This document shows positions 47,298 to 55,360 of a DNA stretch of 64,000 bases, piece after piece. A program made the translations under genes and the position numbers. The DNA lies in NCBI RefSeq assembly GCF_001042485.2, contig NZ_LBMN02000001.1:62001-126000 (forward strand), read 5' to 3'. Source of the stretch: Bacillus paralicheniformis (GTDB lineage Bacteria; Bacillota; Bacilli; Bacillales; Bacillaceae). The notes under the pieces are model-generated. The model ran no database searches, was not told where the DNA came from, and saw only the letters and a program-made list of their open reading frames with translations. Each line of letters starts with the position of its first letter. Position 1 is the first letter of the stretch.

Positions 47298-48641
47298 ATG
47301 ATTTATAAACAAGGTGGTATATCACTTGATATAAACGCGCGGAAATCGAGCGCACAATCAACCAACATCCAATTTTTCACCCAGGATACGGGCAGCGCAA
47401 AGCTGTCCTTTTCTTTTACAAAAGACGGCGTTCCATTGCCCCTTTCGGCGGTAGACGCCAAAATTGTCCTTCTGTATGCGGATGACTCGTTTTATAAACG
47501 CAGCCTGACGCTGACGGACAAGGTAAACGGGAAAGCCGAATATGTTTTGTCTGACGAAGAACTCAAGCATTACGGCGAAGTTAAGGCCGAAATCAAGCTT
47601 TATTATACGAATGGTCAGGCGCTTGCGACAGTCTTTTTTACCTTCTACATCGAGAAAACTCTCGAAGATCAAAACATTGTGCCTGTTGCGGAGTATTATG
47701 TTGACGATTTTGAAACGCTCCGGGCTGGCATTAACAAAACGGTGGCGGAGATCAGCCAAACTCTTGATGAGATCAAAGCAAAATTTGCGGAGTTTGAAAA
47801 TATTGAAACAAAAAACGGGGCGACGGAAAAGGCGAATAAGGCTGAAGCGAATGCCAAGGAATACACGGACAAAGCGGCAGTAAGCGCGAAGGAATACACA
47901 GACACTCATGCCACAAACACGGATATTCATATCACGGCAGCGGAGCGTGATAAATGGAATGAGGCGGAGTCCCGGGCTGAGTCTCATGCAAATAATAAGA
48001 CAATTCATGTGACGACTGCCGAACGTACCAAATGGAACAATGCTCAACTGTATAAATTGACACAAGATAATGGAGTGCGAATCCTTATTCCTGATGGTAC
48101 TGATTTATTAACTTTGCCACCTGGCTTTTATTACGGTATCAATAACAGACTGCCTAATAACCCTGCGCCTGATGATGCTGGATGGTTCAATTATGACATT
48201 ATGGATGGAAACTCTGGAAGAAAAACAATTATAGCCACAGCAAGTTACCACAATAAGATGTGGTTCGCGACCATCCATACAAATGGTGACTTTAGGGGTT
48301 GGAAAAGAATATTAACTTCCACTGACTTTGAACCTGTCTGGACTGAAGTTCCTTTAAAAAACGGTGCGAAACATGGGGCTAGAAAAGTTATGTGTGCGGT
48401 GGTTGGCGGTTTTCTGTGTTTAAAAGGCGAGATCATTACCAATAGAGGCGTGATCTTTGGGACGCTACCAGCTTCTTATAGACCTGACCAGCTCCGCAGC
48501 AGACTTGTTCCTATATTCGGTACAACAGGGATGACCAAATTGTATATCGAAACAAACGGAAATATGAGGCTGGAGGGGCAAATCGCTGATAAGTCCGACA
48601 ACATAACTTCTTATGGTTTGGACGAAATTATTCCCCTGTAG
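47298..48641 (+). CDS. Baseplate upper protein (BppU) with receptor-binding C-terminus
   Basis: 447 aa. N-terminal BppU domain (1-145; FFTQDTGSAKLSFSFTKDG), coiled coil 145-260 with two similar TWERDKWN-type motifs (TAAERDKWNEAE and TTAERTKWNNAQ), and a C-terminal domain ending in a beta-sandwich (from 330). Start ATG 47298 after AAAGGAGG. The C-terminus likely contacts the host surface. Confidence 0.82.
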   Translation: MIYKQGGISLDINARKSSAQSTNIQFFTQDTGSAKLSFSFTKDGVPLPLSAVDAKIVLLYADDSFYKRSLTLTDKVNGKAEYVLSDEELKHYGEVKAEIKLYYTNGQALATVFFTFYIEKTLEDQNIVPVAEYYVDDFETLRAGINKTVAEISQTLDEIKAKFAEFENIETKNGATEKANKAEANAKEYTDKAAVSAKEYTDTHATNTDIHITAAERDKWNEAESRAESHANNKTIHVTTAERTKWNNAQLYKLTQDNGVRILIPDGTDLLTLPPGFYYGINNRLPNNPAPDDAGWFNYDIMDGNSGRKTIIATASYHNKMWFATIHTNGDFRGWKRILTSTDFEPVWTEVPLKNGAKHGARKVMCAVVGGFLCLKGEIITNRGVIFGTLPASYRPDQLRSRLVPIFGTTGMTKLYIETNGNMRLEGQIADKSDNITSYGLDEIIPL

Positions 48642-48653
48642 GAGAGATAAGTC

Positions 48654-48977
48654 ATGAAAAACATTTTTAAATATGACAAAGAGACGTTCTTATTGATTGA
48701 TAATGATATTATTCAGCCTGATGATCAAGGGAACTATGAAATCCCGGATGGATGGACGGACATTCCATTTGACCCGGGTTTATACCTTCCGAAATTTTAT
48801 CCGGACGAAAAGGTCTGGAAGGAGACGGCTACAAAAGAGTACATTGAAAGCTTGCAGCCTCCGGAGCCTGAAGCGAGTGAAATTGAGCTGCTAAAAAAGC
48901 AAAACGCTTTACTCTCTTATCAATTGGCCCGTCTTCAAAAAGAAGTTGCATCATTGAAAGGTGATGGTTCTTCATGA
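48654..48977 (+). CDS. Small tail-associated protein (XkdW-like)
   Basis: 107 aa. Aromatic, Pro-rich N-terminal half (PDGWTDIPFDPGLYLPKFYPDEKVW) and a leucine-zipper-like end (LLKKQNALLSYQLARLQKEV). Found before XkdX in Bacillus phages. Confidence 0.7.
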   Translation: MKNIFKYDKETFLLIDNDIIQPDDQGNYEIPDGWTDIPFDPGLYLPKFYPDEKVWKETATKEYIESLQPPEPEASEIELLKKQNALLSYQLARLQKEVASLKGDGSS

Positions 48978-49159
48978 TGTATCCAGACTTTGCGGCTATT
49001 AAGCAGTTTTATGATTGGGGTTGTTATGATGATGACTCAATCATGAGAGATTACGTAGATTGGGGCCATATTACTCCGGCAGAATACGAAGAAATAACAG
49101 GCCGGAGTTATGACAAACCCGCCGTCTGTGTGGATTTAGGAATGACAAGCGCCCAATAA
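48974..49159 (+). CDS. XkdX family protein
   Basis: 61 aa. FAAIKQFYDWGCYDDDSIMRDYV and HITPAEYEEITGRSYD match XkdX, a short protein between tail fibre and lysis genes in PBSX and siphoviruses. Confidence 0.85.
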   Translation: MMYPDFAAIKQFYDWGCYDDDSIMRDYVDWGHITPAEYEEITGRSYDKPAVCVDLGMTSAQ

Positions 49160-49221
49160 GGGTGTTTTTATTTTGCCTCAAAGGAGGTGAAAACGATGTG
49201 AGAACAGGAGGATTTCAGGAC

Positions 49222-49491
49222 ATGCCACAACCCAATGATTTTGATGTTTTACAAAAAGAAATCGCAGAAATCAAAGCAGATCAAAAAACACAGGATCAGC
49301 GGATCACTACCCTCGAAAGAACGACTGACCGACATGATCAGCAGATTATCTCTATCAATGAAAAGCTGAACAAGATCGAAGAAAACACAACTTGGATCAA
49401 GCGCAGTATCACCGGCGCGATCATTACAGCGGTCAGCACCGGCATCATTGGCGGCGCAATCGCTGTTTTTTATAATCTACTGCAGAAATAA
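49222..49491 (+). CDS. XhlA-like holin-associated membrane protein
   Basis: 89 aa. Coiled coil (LQKEIAEIKADQKTQDQRI) and a C-terminal membrane helix (IITAVSTGIIGGAIAVFY), the XhlA layout. ATG 49222 follows ACAGGAGGA. An in-frame GTG at 49198 follows a second site, AAAGGAGGTG, so a form eight residues longer may also be made; dual starts are common in holin control. Confidence 0.82.
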   Translation: MPQPNDFDVLQKEIAEIKADQKTQDQRITTLERTTDRHDQQIISINEKLNKIEENTTWIKRSITGAIITAVSTGIIGGAIAVFYNLLQK

Positions 49492-49506
49492 GGAGGAAAA
49501 CACAAT

Positions 49507-49770
49507 ATGAAAAACTTTGACAAAGGCACGGTCGTCCGGACGGTGCTTCTTTTTATTGCATTGGTAAACCAGACTTTAATCATGTTTGGAAAGGCAGCTT
49601 TGCCGATCAGCGAGGACCAGGTCAATACGCTGGCCGACGCTTTGTATTTGGCCGGCTCTGCGGCATTCACCATCATTACGTCTTTGGTCGCTTGGTATAA
49701 AAACAACTATGTCACTGACAAAGGAAAGCAGCAAAAAGAAGTTCTAAAACAAAAAGGGTTAACGAAATGA
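49507..49770 (+). CDS. Holin, SPP1/XhlB type
   Basis: 87 aa, two membrane helices (11-28 and 50-66) and a basic C-terminus. [20 protein letters not shown] is the family signature. With the XhlA-like protein it permeabilises the membrane to let the amidase out. Confidence 0.9.
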   Translation: MKNFDKGTVVRTVLLFIALVNQTLIMFGKAALPISEDQVNTLADALYLAGSAAFTIITSLVAWYKNNYVTDKGKQQKEVLKQKGLTK

Positions 49771-49821
49771 GGTTGCCGGCTGGCAGCCTTTTTTATTTAA
49801 AACAAAATAGGAGTGGTTCAG

Positions 49822-50664
49822 ATGGTTAAAGTTGTGAAGAATTATGTGAAAGTCAATCAATATACTCGGCCAGGGTTGAAGTTGGCAGGAGTGAAAGGGA
49901 TTGTCATGCACTGGACGGCCACGCCTGGCGCGTCCGCACTGAATGAGCGAAATTATTTCAATGGCACGTGTATTGCAGACAAACGATATGCGTCATCCCA
50001 TTATTTTGTGGATCGAAAAGAAGCGCAATTAATTATTCCTGAAAATGAAGTCGCCTATCACGCCCATGATCAAAACCGCTGTTATGTCAGCTTTTTAAAA
50101 CCAAACGCTAACACAACGGCAATCGGTGTTGAAATGTGCGTCGAAAAAGACGGCAAGATTCACAGCGAAACCGTTAAAAATGCTGCTGAATTGGTCGCTG
50201 ATTTGTGCAAGCGTTACGGCCTTTCTACAGATAAGATTGTGCGGCATTATGATGTGACAAATAAAAGCTGTCCGACTCCCTGGGTGAGGGATGCAAGCCA
50301 GCTGACGACATTCAGGAAAAAAGTCGATAGCTTGCTTGGAAAGAAGACGGTTTCCAAAACAACACCAGATAAAAAGTCATCATCCTCAAGCAAAAAGCAA
50401 ACGAGCAAAAAATACACGCTGCCGTCCGGCATCTATAAAGTGAAAAGCCCGCTGATGAAAGGAACGGCTGTCCGTCAGATTCAAGAGGCTTTAGCTGCCC
50501 TCTATTTCTATCCAGACAAAGAGGCGAAGAATAACGGCATAGATGGCTATTACGGGCCGAAAACGGCAAACGCAGTCAAACGGTTCCAACTGATGCACGG
50601 GCTGTCTGCCGACGGCATTTACGGGCCGAAGACAAAGGCGAAAATTGAAGCTTTATTGAAGTAA
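49822..50664 (+). CDS. Endolysin: N-acetylmuramoyl-L-alanine amidase
   Basis: 280 aa. Amidase_2 domain (1-165) with zinc ligands in MHWTATPG (about 33), RHYDVTNKSCPTPW (His near 142, Cys near 150); Ser/Lys linker 175-200; peptidoglycan-binding domain at 205-280 (GTAVRQIQEALAALYFYP ... DGIYGPKTKAK). Start ATG 49822 after TAGGAG; GTG 49813 too close. The 3' end of this gene is the sequence that recurs as remnants at 55022 and 57423. Confidence 0.93.
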   Translation: MVKVVKNYVKVNQYTRPGLKLAGVKGIVMHWTATPGASALNERNYFNGTCIADKRYASSHYFVDRKEAQLIIPENEVAYHAHDQNRCYVSFLKPNANTTAIGVEMCVEKDGKIHSETVKNAAELVADLCKRYGLSTDKIVRHYDVTNKSCPTPWVRDASQLTTFRKKVDSLLGKKTVSKTTPDKKSSSSSKKQTSKKYTLPSGIYKVKSPLMKGTAVRQIQEALAALYFYPDKEAKNNGIDGYYGPKTANAVKRFQLMHGLSADGIYGPKTKAKIEALLK

Positions 50665-50666
50665 TC

Positions 50667-50697
50667 AAAAGGCCCTCTTTCAAGAGGGCTTAGATTT
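50667..50697. terminator. Terminator after amidase
   Basis: AAGGCCCTCTT TC AAGAGGGCTT hairpin, A-rich left and T-rich right, between convergent amidase and immunity genes. Confidence 0.8.
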
Positions 50698-50720
50698 TAT
50701 AAATTCTAACTTGTCAATTG

Positions 50721-51059
50721 TTATTCATCACTATCCATCTCCCATATTTTCTGACCGTCTGTTAAATATACTGCACTTGGTGTATCTTCATAAAGTGAAA
50801 TTTCAATTAAGGAACTTTCTCCTTGTCTTAACCAATCATATACACCACAATCTTTATTAGTGGGTTGGGATAAAATATTATTTACTTGAAATGCGACTGC
50901 GTCATATTCTATATAATTGACATCATCATCGTCCAATCCGTTGTCTGTTTCATAGAGTGTGTCAGGTTCTCCAATAACCTTTAATCCACTTTTCCATTCT
51001 ATTATCAAATCGTTATTTTTATACTTTCTTAATGCTGAAATTAAAGGATCATATCCCAT
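50721..51059 (-). CDS. Putative immunity protein for the LXG toxin
   Basis: 112 aa, very acidic ([15 protein letters not shown]), no membrane segment. Fifteen bp downstream of the toxin gene on the same strand. Size, acidity and position fit an antidote binding a basic nuclease domain. Family not recognised. Confidence 0.7.
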   Translation of the reverse strand: MGYDPLISALRKYKNNDLIIEWKSGLKVIGEPDTLYETDNGLDDDDVNYIEYDAVAFQVNNILSQPTNKDCGVYDWLRQGESSLIEISLYEDTPSAVYLTDGQKIWEMDSDE

Positions 51060-51074
51060 TTATATCCTCCTCAG

Positions 51075-52604
51075 TTAAGGTTTTAAAGGCTCTGAAGGTA
51101 CTATATGAGCGCCGTTTTTGCTGTAATGTATCAAACCTCTAGTAGTCTCCACATACTTACCAGTATCTTTATCATAGAATTTTCCTATTACTTTGCCAAA
51201 GTCTACTCTCTCTTTGACCCCATTTTTTAACAGAGTGCCTTTTCCTGCAAACTTATCTAGCAATTCTTGTGCCGTTTTATTATCTCCGTAGAAGATGCTT
51301 TTGTTTTTACGACCATTAGCTATTTCTTGTTTGTAGTTTGGTGTTCCAGGAATATGTTTTTCTTGAGCTCCTGGTTTTACTTTTGCAGGGAAACCATGCA
51401 CTTCGCGATACGGACCTTTTGGTACGGATTGTTTGCCGTAGGAAGGTGTTTTATCTACCTTCGCAAGTTTCTTTCCCGCTTCTTCACCTTTAAATAACTT
51501 GAAGCCGCGCTTTCCGTATTTAAATGCCTTTCCAAAAGGTGTGACACTCAATCCGGCCATCAAACGATCCCCATTACCTTTAACGATTTCGCCTGTCGCA
51601 AGGTCATATCCAAACGCTGCTCTTACTGCATCATACACACCTGTAAATTCCATCGCCGTATCGAAATTTTTATTAAAATCGCTTTTTTCCACATTCTCTG
51701 GAAGGGTGTAGGCGGGTTCTATCTTGACGATTGTATCGCCGTCTATGTATGCCCGGTAAAGCGTATCGTTAAATACTCTATAATCTTTTTTCAGTTCATT
51801 CAATTCCTCTTGGGTGTACTCTTTCTTGGAAACCTTTTGTGTCGCCAATTTTTTTAATCGGTCTGGATCGGCGATAGTGTTAGTGTCCACATCTTCTTTG
51901 TCTCCGACTTTTTTCAACATGGCACCCATCGCTGTTTCTTGATTTCCACTCAGGGTATCCATCTCATCCGGCTTTAAAATCGCGCCTTTTTGGTAACCTG
52001 TGATTTCAATTTTAGGGCCGGTATACATCTTTTCGAGCCGCGCCATGTATCTCTGCATCGTCTCAAGATCGTTTTCAGCCGTTTTGAGGGCGTTGGTTTG
52101 CTCGCGGTCAAACGCATGCAGCTTTTCAAGAGTCGTGCTGATTTCCTTTAACGCTTTCTGATTTTGTTCATGAAAACCGCTGTCATTCAAATCCGGTAAG
52201 TCGACGATATGGCTGACTTTTGCGATCGTGGCGTTGGCCTTAGAAACCAAATGTTTTGTTGTGCGATCAGCGGCATTTAAGCCATTCTCCAACTCGTGTT
52301 CGAGAAAGGACTGTGAAATAAATCCGTTATGGTTTGGTTCCAGGGAATTCAGCGCGCTTTTCATTTTCTTCAGCGTGGAACTGTATTCCTCTATGAAAGT
52401 ATCATAAAACTGAAGAAAAGGGGTGTGACATTCCTCGTAAAAGGCGCGGATCGCGTCGCCGCCTTTTCCTTTTAAAGCATCATCAAGTGATGTGATCCCT
52501 TCAACGGCCTTTTTGACCTTGGCGAATTCGTCTGATTGTTGTTTTAATTGTTCGAGCGTTTGATCAATTGCATGGTGCAGCGCTTGAACATCCAGCGTCT
52601 TCAT
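51075..52604 (-). CDS. LXG polymorphic toxin with type-50-like C-terminal domain
   Basis: 509 aa. N-terminal LXG helical export domain (1-210; MKTLDVQALHHAIDQTLEQL), central linker, pre-toxin TG-like segment near 320-370 (YDLATGEIVKGNGDRLMAGL), and toxin domain from about 400: EKHIPGTPNYKQEIANGR, ERVDFGKVIGKFYD, and the end GLIHYSKNGAHIVPSEP, as I recall for polymorphic toxin type 50 (predicted RNase). LXG proteins are secreted by the type VII (Yuk/Ess) system for contact-dependent competition. It is a lysogen gene on the opposite strand to the virion genes. Confidence 0.85.
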   Translation of the reverse strand: MKTLDVQALHHAIDQTLEQLKQQSDEFAKVKKAVEGITSLDDALKGKGGDAIRAFYEECHTPFLQFYDTFIEEYSSTLKKMKSALNSLEPNHNGFISQSFLEHELENGLNAADRTTKHLVSKANATIAKVSHIVDLPDLNDSGFHEQNQKALKEISTTLEKLHAFDREQTNALKTAENDLETMQRYMARLEKMYTGPKIEITGYQKGAILKPDEMDTLSGNQETAMGAMLKKVGDKEDVDTNTIADPDRLKKLATQKVSKKEYTQEELNELKKDYRVFNDTLYRAYIDGDTIVKIEPAYTLPENVEKSDFNKNFDTAMEFTGVYDAVRAAFGYDLATGEIVKGNGDRLMAGLSVTPFGKAFKYGKRGFKLFKGEEAGKKLAKVDKTPSYGKQSVPKGPYREVHGFPAKVKPGAQEKHIPGTPNYKQEIANGRKNKSIFYGDNKTAQELLDKFAGKGTLLKNGVKERVDFGKVIGKFYDKDTGKYVETTRGLIHYSKNGAHIVPSEPLKP

Positions 52605-52745
52605 GGCATTCTCCTCTAATCCTTTTGGTTACAATCAGTATAGATTTTACCACTATACGGAAACCAGTTGGGGAATAAATCCTGTTCATCCACGAAAATG
52701 AATCGATTTACATAGATAATTAAGACTAGATATTTCAGTAATCTA

Positions 52746-52774
52746 TTGACCGTTGTAAATAGATTTGGTATAAT
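52746..52774 (+). promoter_or_regulatory. Strong SigA promoter
   Basis: TTGACC (52746-52751), 17 bp, TATAAT (52769-52774). Followed by AAAGGAGGTG and the GTG of the 47-aa gene. Confidence 0.8.
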
Positions 52775-52799
52775 TAAAATATAGAAAGGAGGTGCTAAA

Positions 52800-52943
52800 G
52801 TGGACGAGGTAAGAAACTGGATTCTTGCCACTGCTGGAGTGGTGACCATATTCAAACACATTTATGATATATGGCAAAACGAAAGCAAAAAAAGAGGCAA
52901 GAAAAAGAAAAAGCGCTCCCGCCGGGTAAGCAAGAAGCGCTAA
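52800..52943 (+). CDS. 47-aa hydrophobic-cationic peptide
   Basis: MDEVRNWILATAGVVTIFKH, then IYDIWQNESKK and a tail of Arg/Lys (18 of the last 22 residues are basic or Ser/Gly). Near-ideal promoter 26 bp upstream and an ideal Shine-Dalgarno imply high expression in the lysogen. A perfect hairpin GAGAGAAGGGG / CCCCTTGCTCTC follows at 52954-52982. It could be a toxin-like membrane peptide, a holin-related or nucleic-acid-binding peptide; no family recognised. Confidence 0.6.
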   Translation: MDEVRNWILATAGVVTIFKHIYDIWQNESKKRGKKKKKRSRRVSKKR

Positions 52944-53010
52944 ACATAGTGAGCGAGAGAAGGGGAGAAATCCCCTTGCTCTCCAATTCATTATATCACG
53001 TCCACAAATT

Positions 53011-53220
53011 ATGAAACAATATTTTAAGCATTACAGCTCATTAGACATGGCAACTATGCTCATCCTAATAGCGGGCATTTTTGCAATTGATTTTGAAAAA
53101 GTCGGTACTCTGGGGAAAATCACAGGCATCATTTTATACCTGGCTGTGATAGTTACACTGTTAAAAGGATTAATTATGATTTGGAGCGAAAAAAGGCATG
53201 AAGGAAAACGAAAAAATTAA
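53011..53220 (+). CDS. Small two-helix membrane protein
   Basis: 69 aa with membrane segments at 12-30 and 34-56 and a basic end EKRHEGKRKN. No clear ribosome site before ATG 53011, which weakens the call; overlap by 23 bp with the next gene supports it. Confidence 0.5.
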   Translation: MKQYFKHYSSLDMATMLILIAGIFAIDFEKVGTLGKITGIILYLAVIVTLLKGLIMIWSEKRHEGKRKN

Positions 53221-53428
53221 ATTTATCCATGATGAAGTTTTGACAGCTGCAGAAGCAGGCGAGCTCCTCGGGGTTACAAGGCAGCGTTTAAGTGCATTGG
53301 TGACTTCCGGGAAGCTAAAGCCTGTGAAGAAGGTTGGTACAGTTAGCTTGTTTCTCCGTGATCATGTGGAGGCTCAAAAGAAAGAACTTGAAGCTGGCCG
53401 GAAAAAATATCGGCCGTATGATGAATAA
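53198..53428 (+). CDS. Excisionase/MerR-like helix-turn-helix protein
   Basis: 76 aa. LTAAEAGELLGVTRQRLSALVTSGKLKPVKKVGTVSLFLRDHVEAQK (in parts) is the HTH_17 pattern of excisionases and small regulators. No other excisionase candidate is seen next to int, so this may be Xis placed far from it, or a regulator of the accessory genes. Confidence 0.65.
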   Translation: MKENEKIKFIHDEVLTAAEAGELLGVTRQRLSALVTSGKLKPVKKVGTVSLFLRDHVEAQKKELEAGRKKYRPYDE

Positions 53429-53531
53429 GGTAAAACACAATGCTTTTCCGTTCTTTTTTTTCGATAAATTTATGCAAAATTCGACAACTGTTATATGGTA
53501 AAATACCTTCATATTATATGAAGAGGGTGCG

Positions 53532-54443
53532 ATGTTTTTGCTTAATGTAAAATTACCCTATCGTTTCACCAAGGATACGATGGGAGGACTGATTGACAAA
53601 GTTATTACAAAAGATTTTTTTCCTAAAGATCAAGAAATCACATTTGACTTTTGTAGCCTAGACTATATAGAACCGAGTGGTGTTACCATTTTAAGTAATC
53701 TTTTTGAATGGTTAAAGGCGAGAGACGTAAGAGTGATATTAGCGACTCCTAAAAAAATACCTATTGGTAGGGACAGTGGCCTTAAATATTTGGATGATTC
53801 AATGTTCTTTAATCGCTATCTTAGAAAGACATTGTATAATAATTCAAGGGTACGGAAAACAACTTTAGAACTGCAGAACGTAACATATAGCGGCAGTTAT
53901 CAGTGGTTGGGTTCGACCTTCATTCCTTGGTTATCGAAAGAAATGTGTCTTAGCCAATCATCTCTTGATACAATCAAAATGTGTTTTGGGGAAATTTTCA
54001 ATAACATTAATGATCATGCTGAAGAAAATATCGGTTGTATATTCGCCCAGCATTATCCAAGGATTAATGAAATTCAAATATCTATTTCTGATTTTGGTAT
54101 AGGCATTCCAAACACCATCAGAAAAGTTGATCCTTTTCTAACTGATACAGAGGCTATAGAAAAAGCTGTTGAAGAAGGCTATTCTTCAAAGTCAACCCCA
54201 CAAAACAGAGGGGTAGGATTGTCGACCCTCGTAAAAAATGTTGTGGGAAATTACGGTGGAAAGGTTCACATTCAATCATTACGTGGTATATTAACATGTA
54301 AGCAGAATAATTCCAATGAAGTTTGGATAAAATCTAAACAGGGAAATAGTTATTATCCTGGCACATTCATTGAAATTGTCCTTGATACAAGGAACTTTGA
54401 AGAAGAGATTAATGATAAGGAGGAGTTCGAATGGGATCTGTAA
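53532..54443 (+). CDS. STAS-like domain fused to GHKL ATPase
   Basis: 303 aa. N-terminal alpha/beta part 30-80 (FDFCSLDYIEPSGVTILSNL) resembles a STAS fold. From about 140 a GHKL ATPase: N-box GEIFNNINDHAEEN (about 155), G1 SDFGIGIPN (about 190), G2 NRGVGLSTLVKN (about 232). No phospho-acceptor His is seen, so it is not a classical sensor kinase; it looks more like RsbW/RsbT-type switch kinases. Extended -10 promoter TGGTAAAAT at 53496-53504 and Shine-Dalgarno GAGGG. Overlaps the partner gene by 13 bp. Confidence 0.75.
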   Translation: MFLLNVKLPYRFTKDTMGGLIDKVITKDFFPKDQEITFDFCSLDYIEPSGVTILSNLFEWLKARDVRVILATPKKIPIGRDSGLKYLDDSMFFNRYLRKTLYNNSRVRKTTLELQNVTYSGSYQWLGSTFIPWLSKEMCLSQSSLDTIKMCFGEIFNNINDHAEENIGCIFAQHYPRINEIQISISDFGIGIPNTIRKVDPFLTDTEAIEKAVEEGYSSKSTPQNRGVGLSTLVKNVVGNYGGKVHIQSLRGILTCKQNNSNEVWIKSKQGNSYYPGTFIEIVLDTRNFEEEINDKEEFEWDL

Positions 54444-54739
54444 TCAAAGTTATTGACCACGTAGAACGTTGTTACTCCAATGAAGATGGACAAATAATTT
54501 TTGATATTATTGATCAAAAGTTCAGTCTTGGAGAAGAAGTGAATCTTTCTTTTTCAGGAATTAGTGGCGTTACTTCATCTTTTGTAAATACAGCTCTTAT
54601 TGATTTGCTTGATAAATATGGATTTGACTTTGTCAAAGGACATCTAAAGTTTATTGATACTACTAAGCAAATTAATACAGCAATAAATGACAGATTTAAA
54701 TTTGAAGTAAAAAAAAGAAAACAACTAATTAGCTGCTGA
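54431..54739 (+). CDS. DUF4325 STAS-like partner protein
   Basis: 102 aa. EEVNLSFSGISGVTSSFVNTALIDLLDKYG (in parts) near 38-65 is the DUF4325 signature, a small STAS-like fold. Shine-Dalgarno AAGGAGG inside the previous gene and a 13-bp overlap show tight coupling with the GHKL ATPase. By analogy to SpoIIAA/RsbV it could be the binding partner or substrate of that ATPase; target unknown. Confidence 0.75.
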   Translation: MGSVIKVIDHVERCYSNEDGQIIFDIIDQKFSLGEEVNLSFSGISGVTSSFVNTALIDLLDKYGFDFVKGHLKFIDTTKQINTAINDRFKFEVKKRKQLISC

Positions 54740-54763
54740 GGTCCTTTAAAGGGACCTTTTTTA
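54739..54763 (+). terminator. Terminator after the GHKL/STAS pair
   Basis: AGGTCC TTTAAAG GGACCT then TTTTTT. Confidence 0.8.
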
Positions 54764-54868
54764 TACTCTCCATTTCATGCAATTCATTCTTTGGACGTTG
54801 AGGAAAGAAGAATTTGAACCAGAATAAGTAGTTTTTTATGAGTAAAGCCCTTCAGCTGTGAGAAGGGC

Positions 54869-55019
54869 TTACTTTATTTCCACACTGACGACATCCTCAA
54901 ATTTAATGAGGTTGGTGTCTTCTTTTGAATCCACGACATGGAAAGTGTTGTGCAGCTGGTTTATGTAATGGATACAGCCCACTATTTGAACGGTTTCACC
55001 GATTTCCGGTCCGCGACTT
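54869..55019 (-). pseudogene. YolD-like protein, C-terminal remnant
   Basis: Minus-strand frame without a start: GETVQIVGCIHYINQLHNTF, then HVVDSKED and FEDVVSVEIK-stop. This is the end of the YolD-like family, usually paired with UvrX-type polymerases in Bacillus phages. Its terminator hairpin AAGCCCTT / AAGGGCTT (54844-54870) is kept. The coding part ends abruptly at about 55019, where endolysin sequence begins. Confidence 0.6.
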
Positions 55020-55021
55020 TA

Positions 55022-55116
55022 TTGCGGTCAAACGGTTCCAGCTCATACACGGGCTGCCTGCTGACGGTATTTACGGACCGAAGACAAAGGCGAAACTTGA
55101 ATCTCTGTTAAAGTAA
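55022..55116 (+). pseudogene. Endolysin 3' end remnant 1
   Basis: Last 31 codons of an amidase-type peptidoglycan-binding domain: AVKRFQLIHGLPADGIYGPK and TKAKLESLLK-stop, very close to amidase residues 250-280. Joined directly to the YolD remnant, with no promoter or start. Not functional; it marks an old recombination joint. Confidence 0.8.
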
Positions 55117-55159
55117 AGAAAATTTTTTGGCGATATTCAAAATTCTTTTATGCACAATA

Positions 55160-55183
55160 AAAACCCCCAAATGGGGGTTTTTT
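55160..55183. terminator. Terminator between endolysin remnant and peptide locus
   Basis: AAACCCCC AAAT GGGGGTTTTTT. Confidence 0.85.
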
Positions 55184-55358
55184 AAATGAAACTGAATATG
55201 ACGTATATCGCAACTTCAGCTACAAGTAAATAAATCATGTACCTTGCATATCTATACACATCATCGTCATCAGCACTTTTTTTACTTTTAAATGTCCATG
55301 CAAATAAACCTAAAACGGTTAACGCTAAGATGACTTCAACTATTGTTAATGGAGACAT
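55182..55358 (-). CDS. 58-aa membrane protein, candidate immunity factor
   Basis: Two membrane helices (residues 3-22 and 40-58) around a short charged loop KSKKSADDDDVYR. It starts 2 bp after the stop of the secreted peptide precursor (55361-55930), with the ribosome site GAGGGA inside that gene, so translation is coupled. Small coupled membrane proteins are the usual immunity factors of membrane-active bacteriocins; here that is inference. Confidence 0.65.
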   Translation of the reverse strand: MSPLTIVEVILALTVLGLFAWTFKSKKSADDDDVYRYARYMIYLLVAEVAIYVIFSFI

Positions 55359-55360
55359 TT

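Noticed and set aside
55022..55116. 54925-55116 as a real small gene
   Set aside because: Its N-terminal half is antisense to the YolD remnant and the rest is an endolysin tail; no ribosome site.
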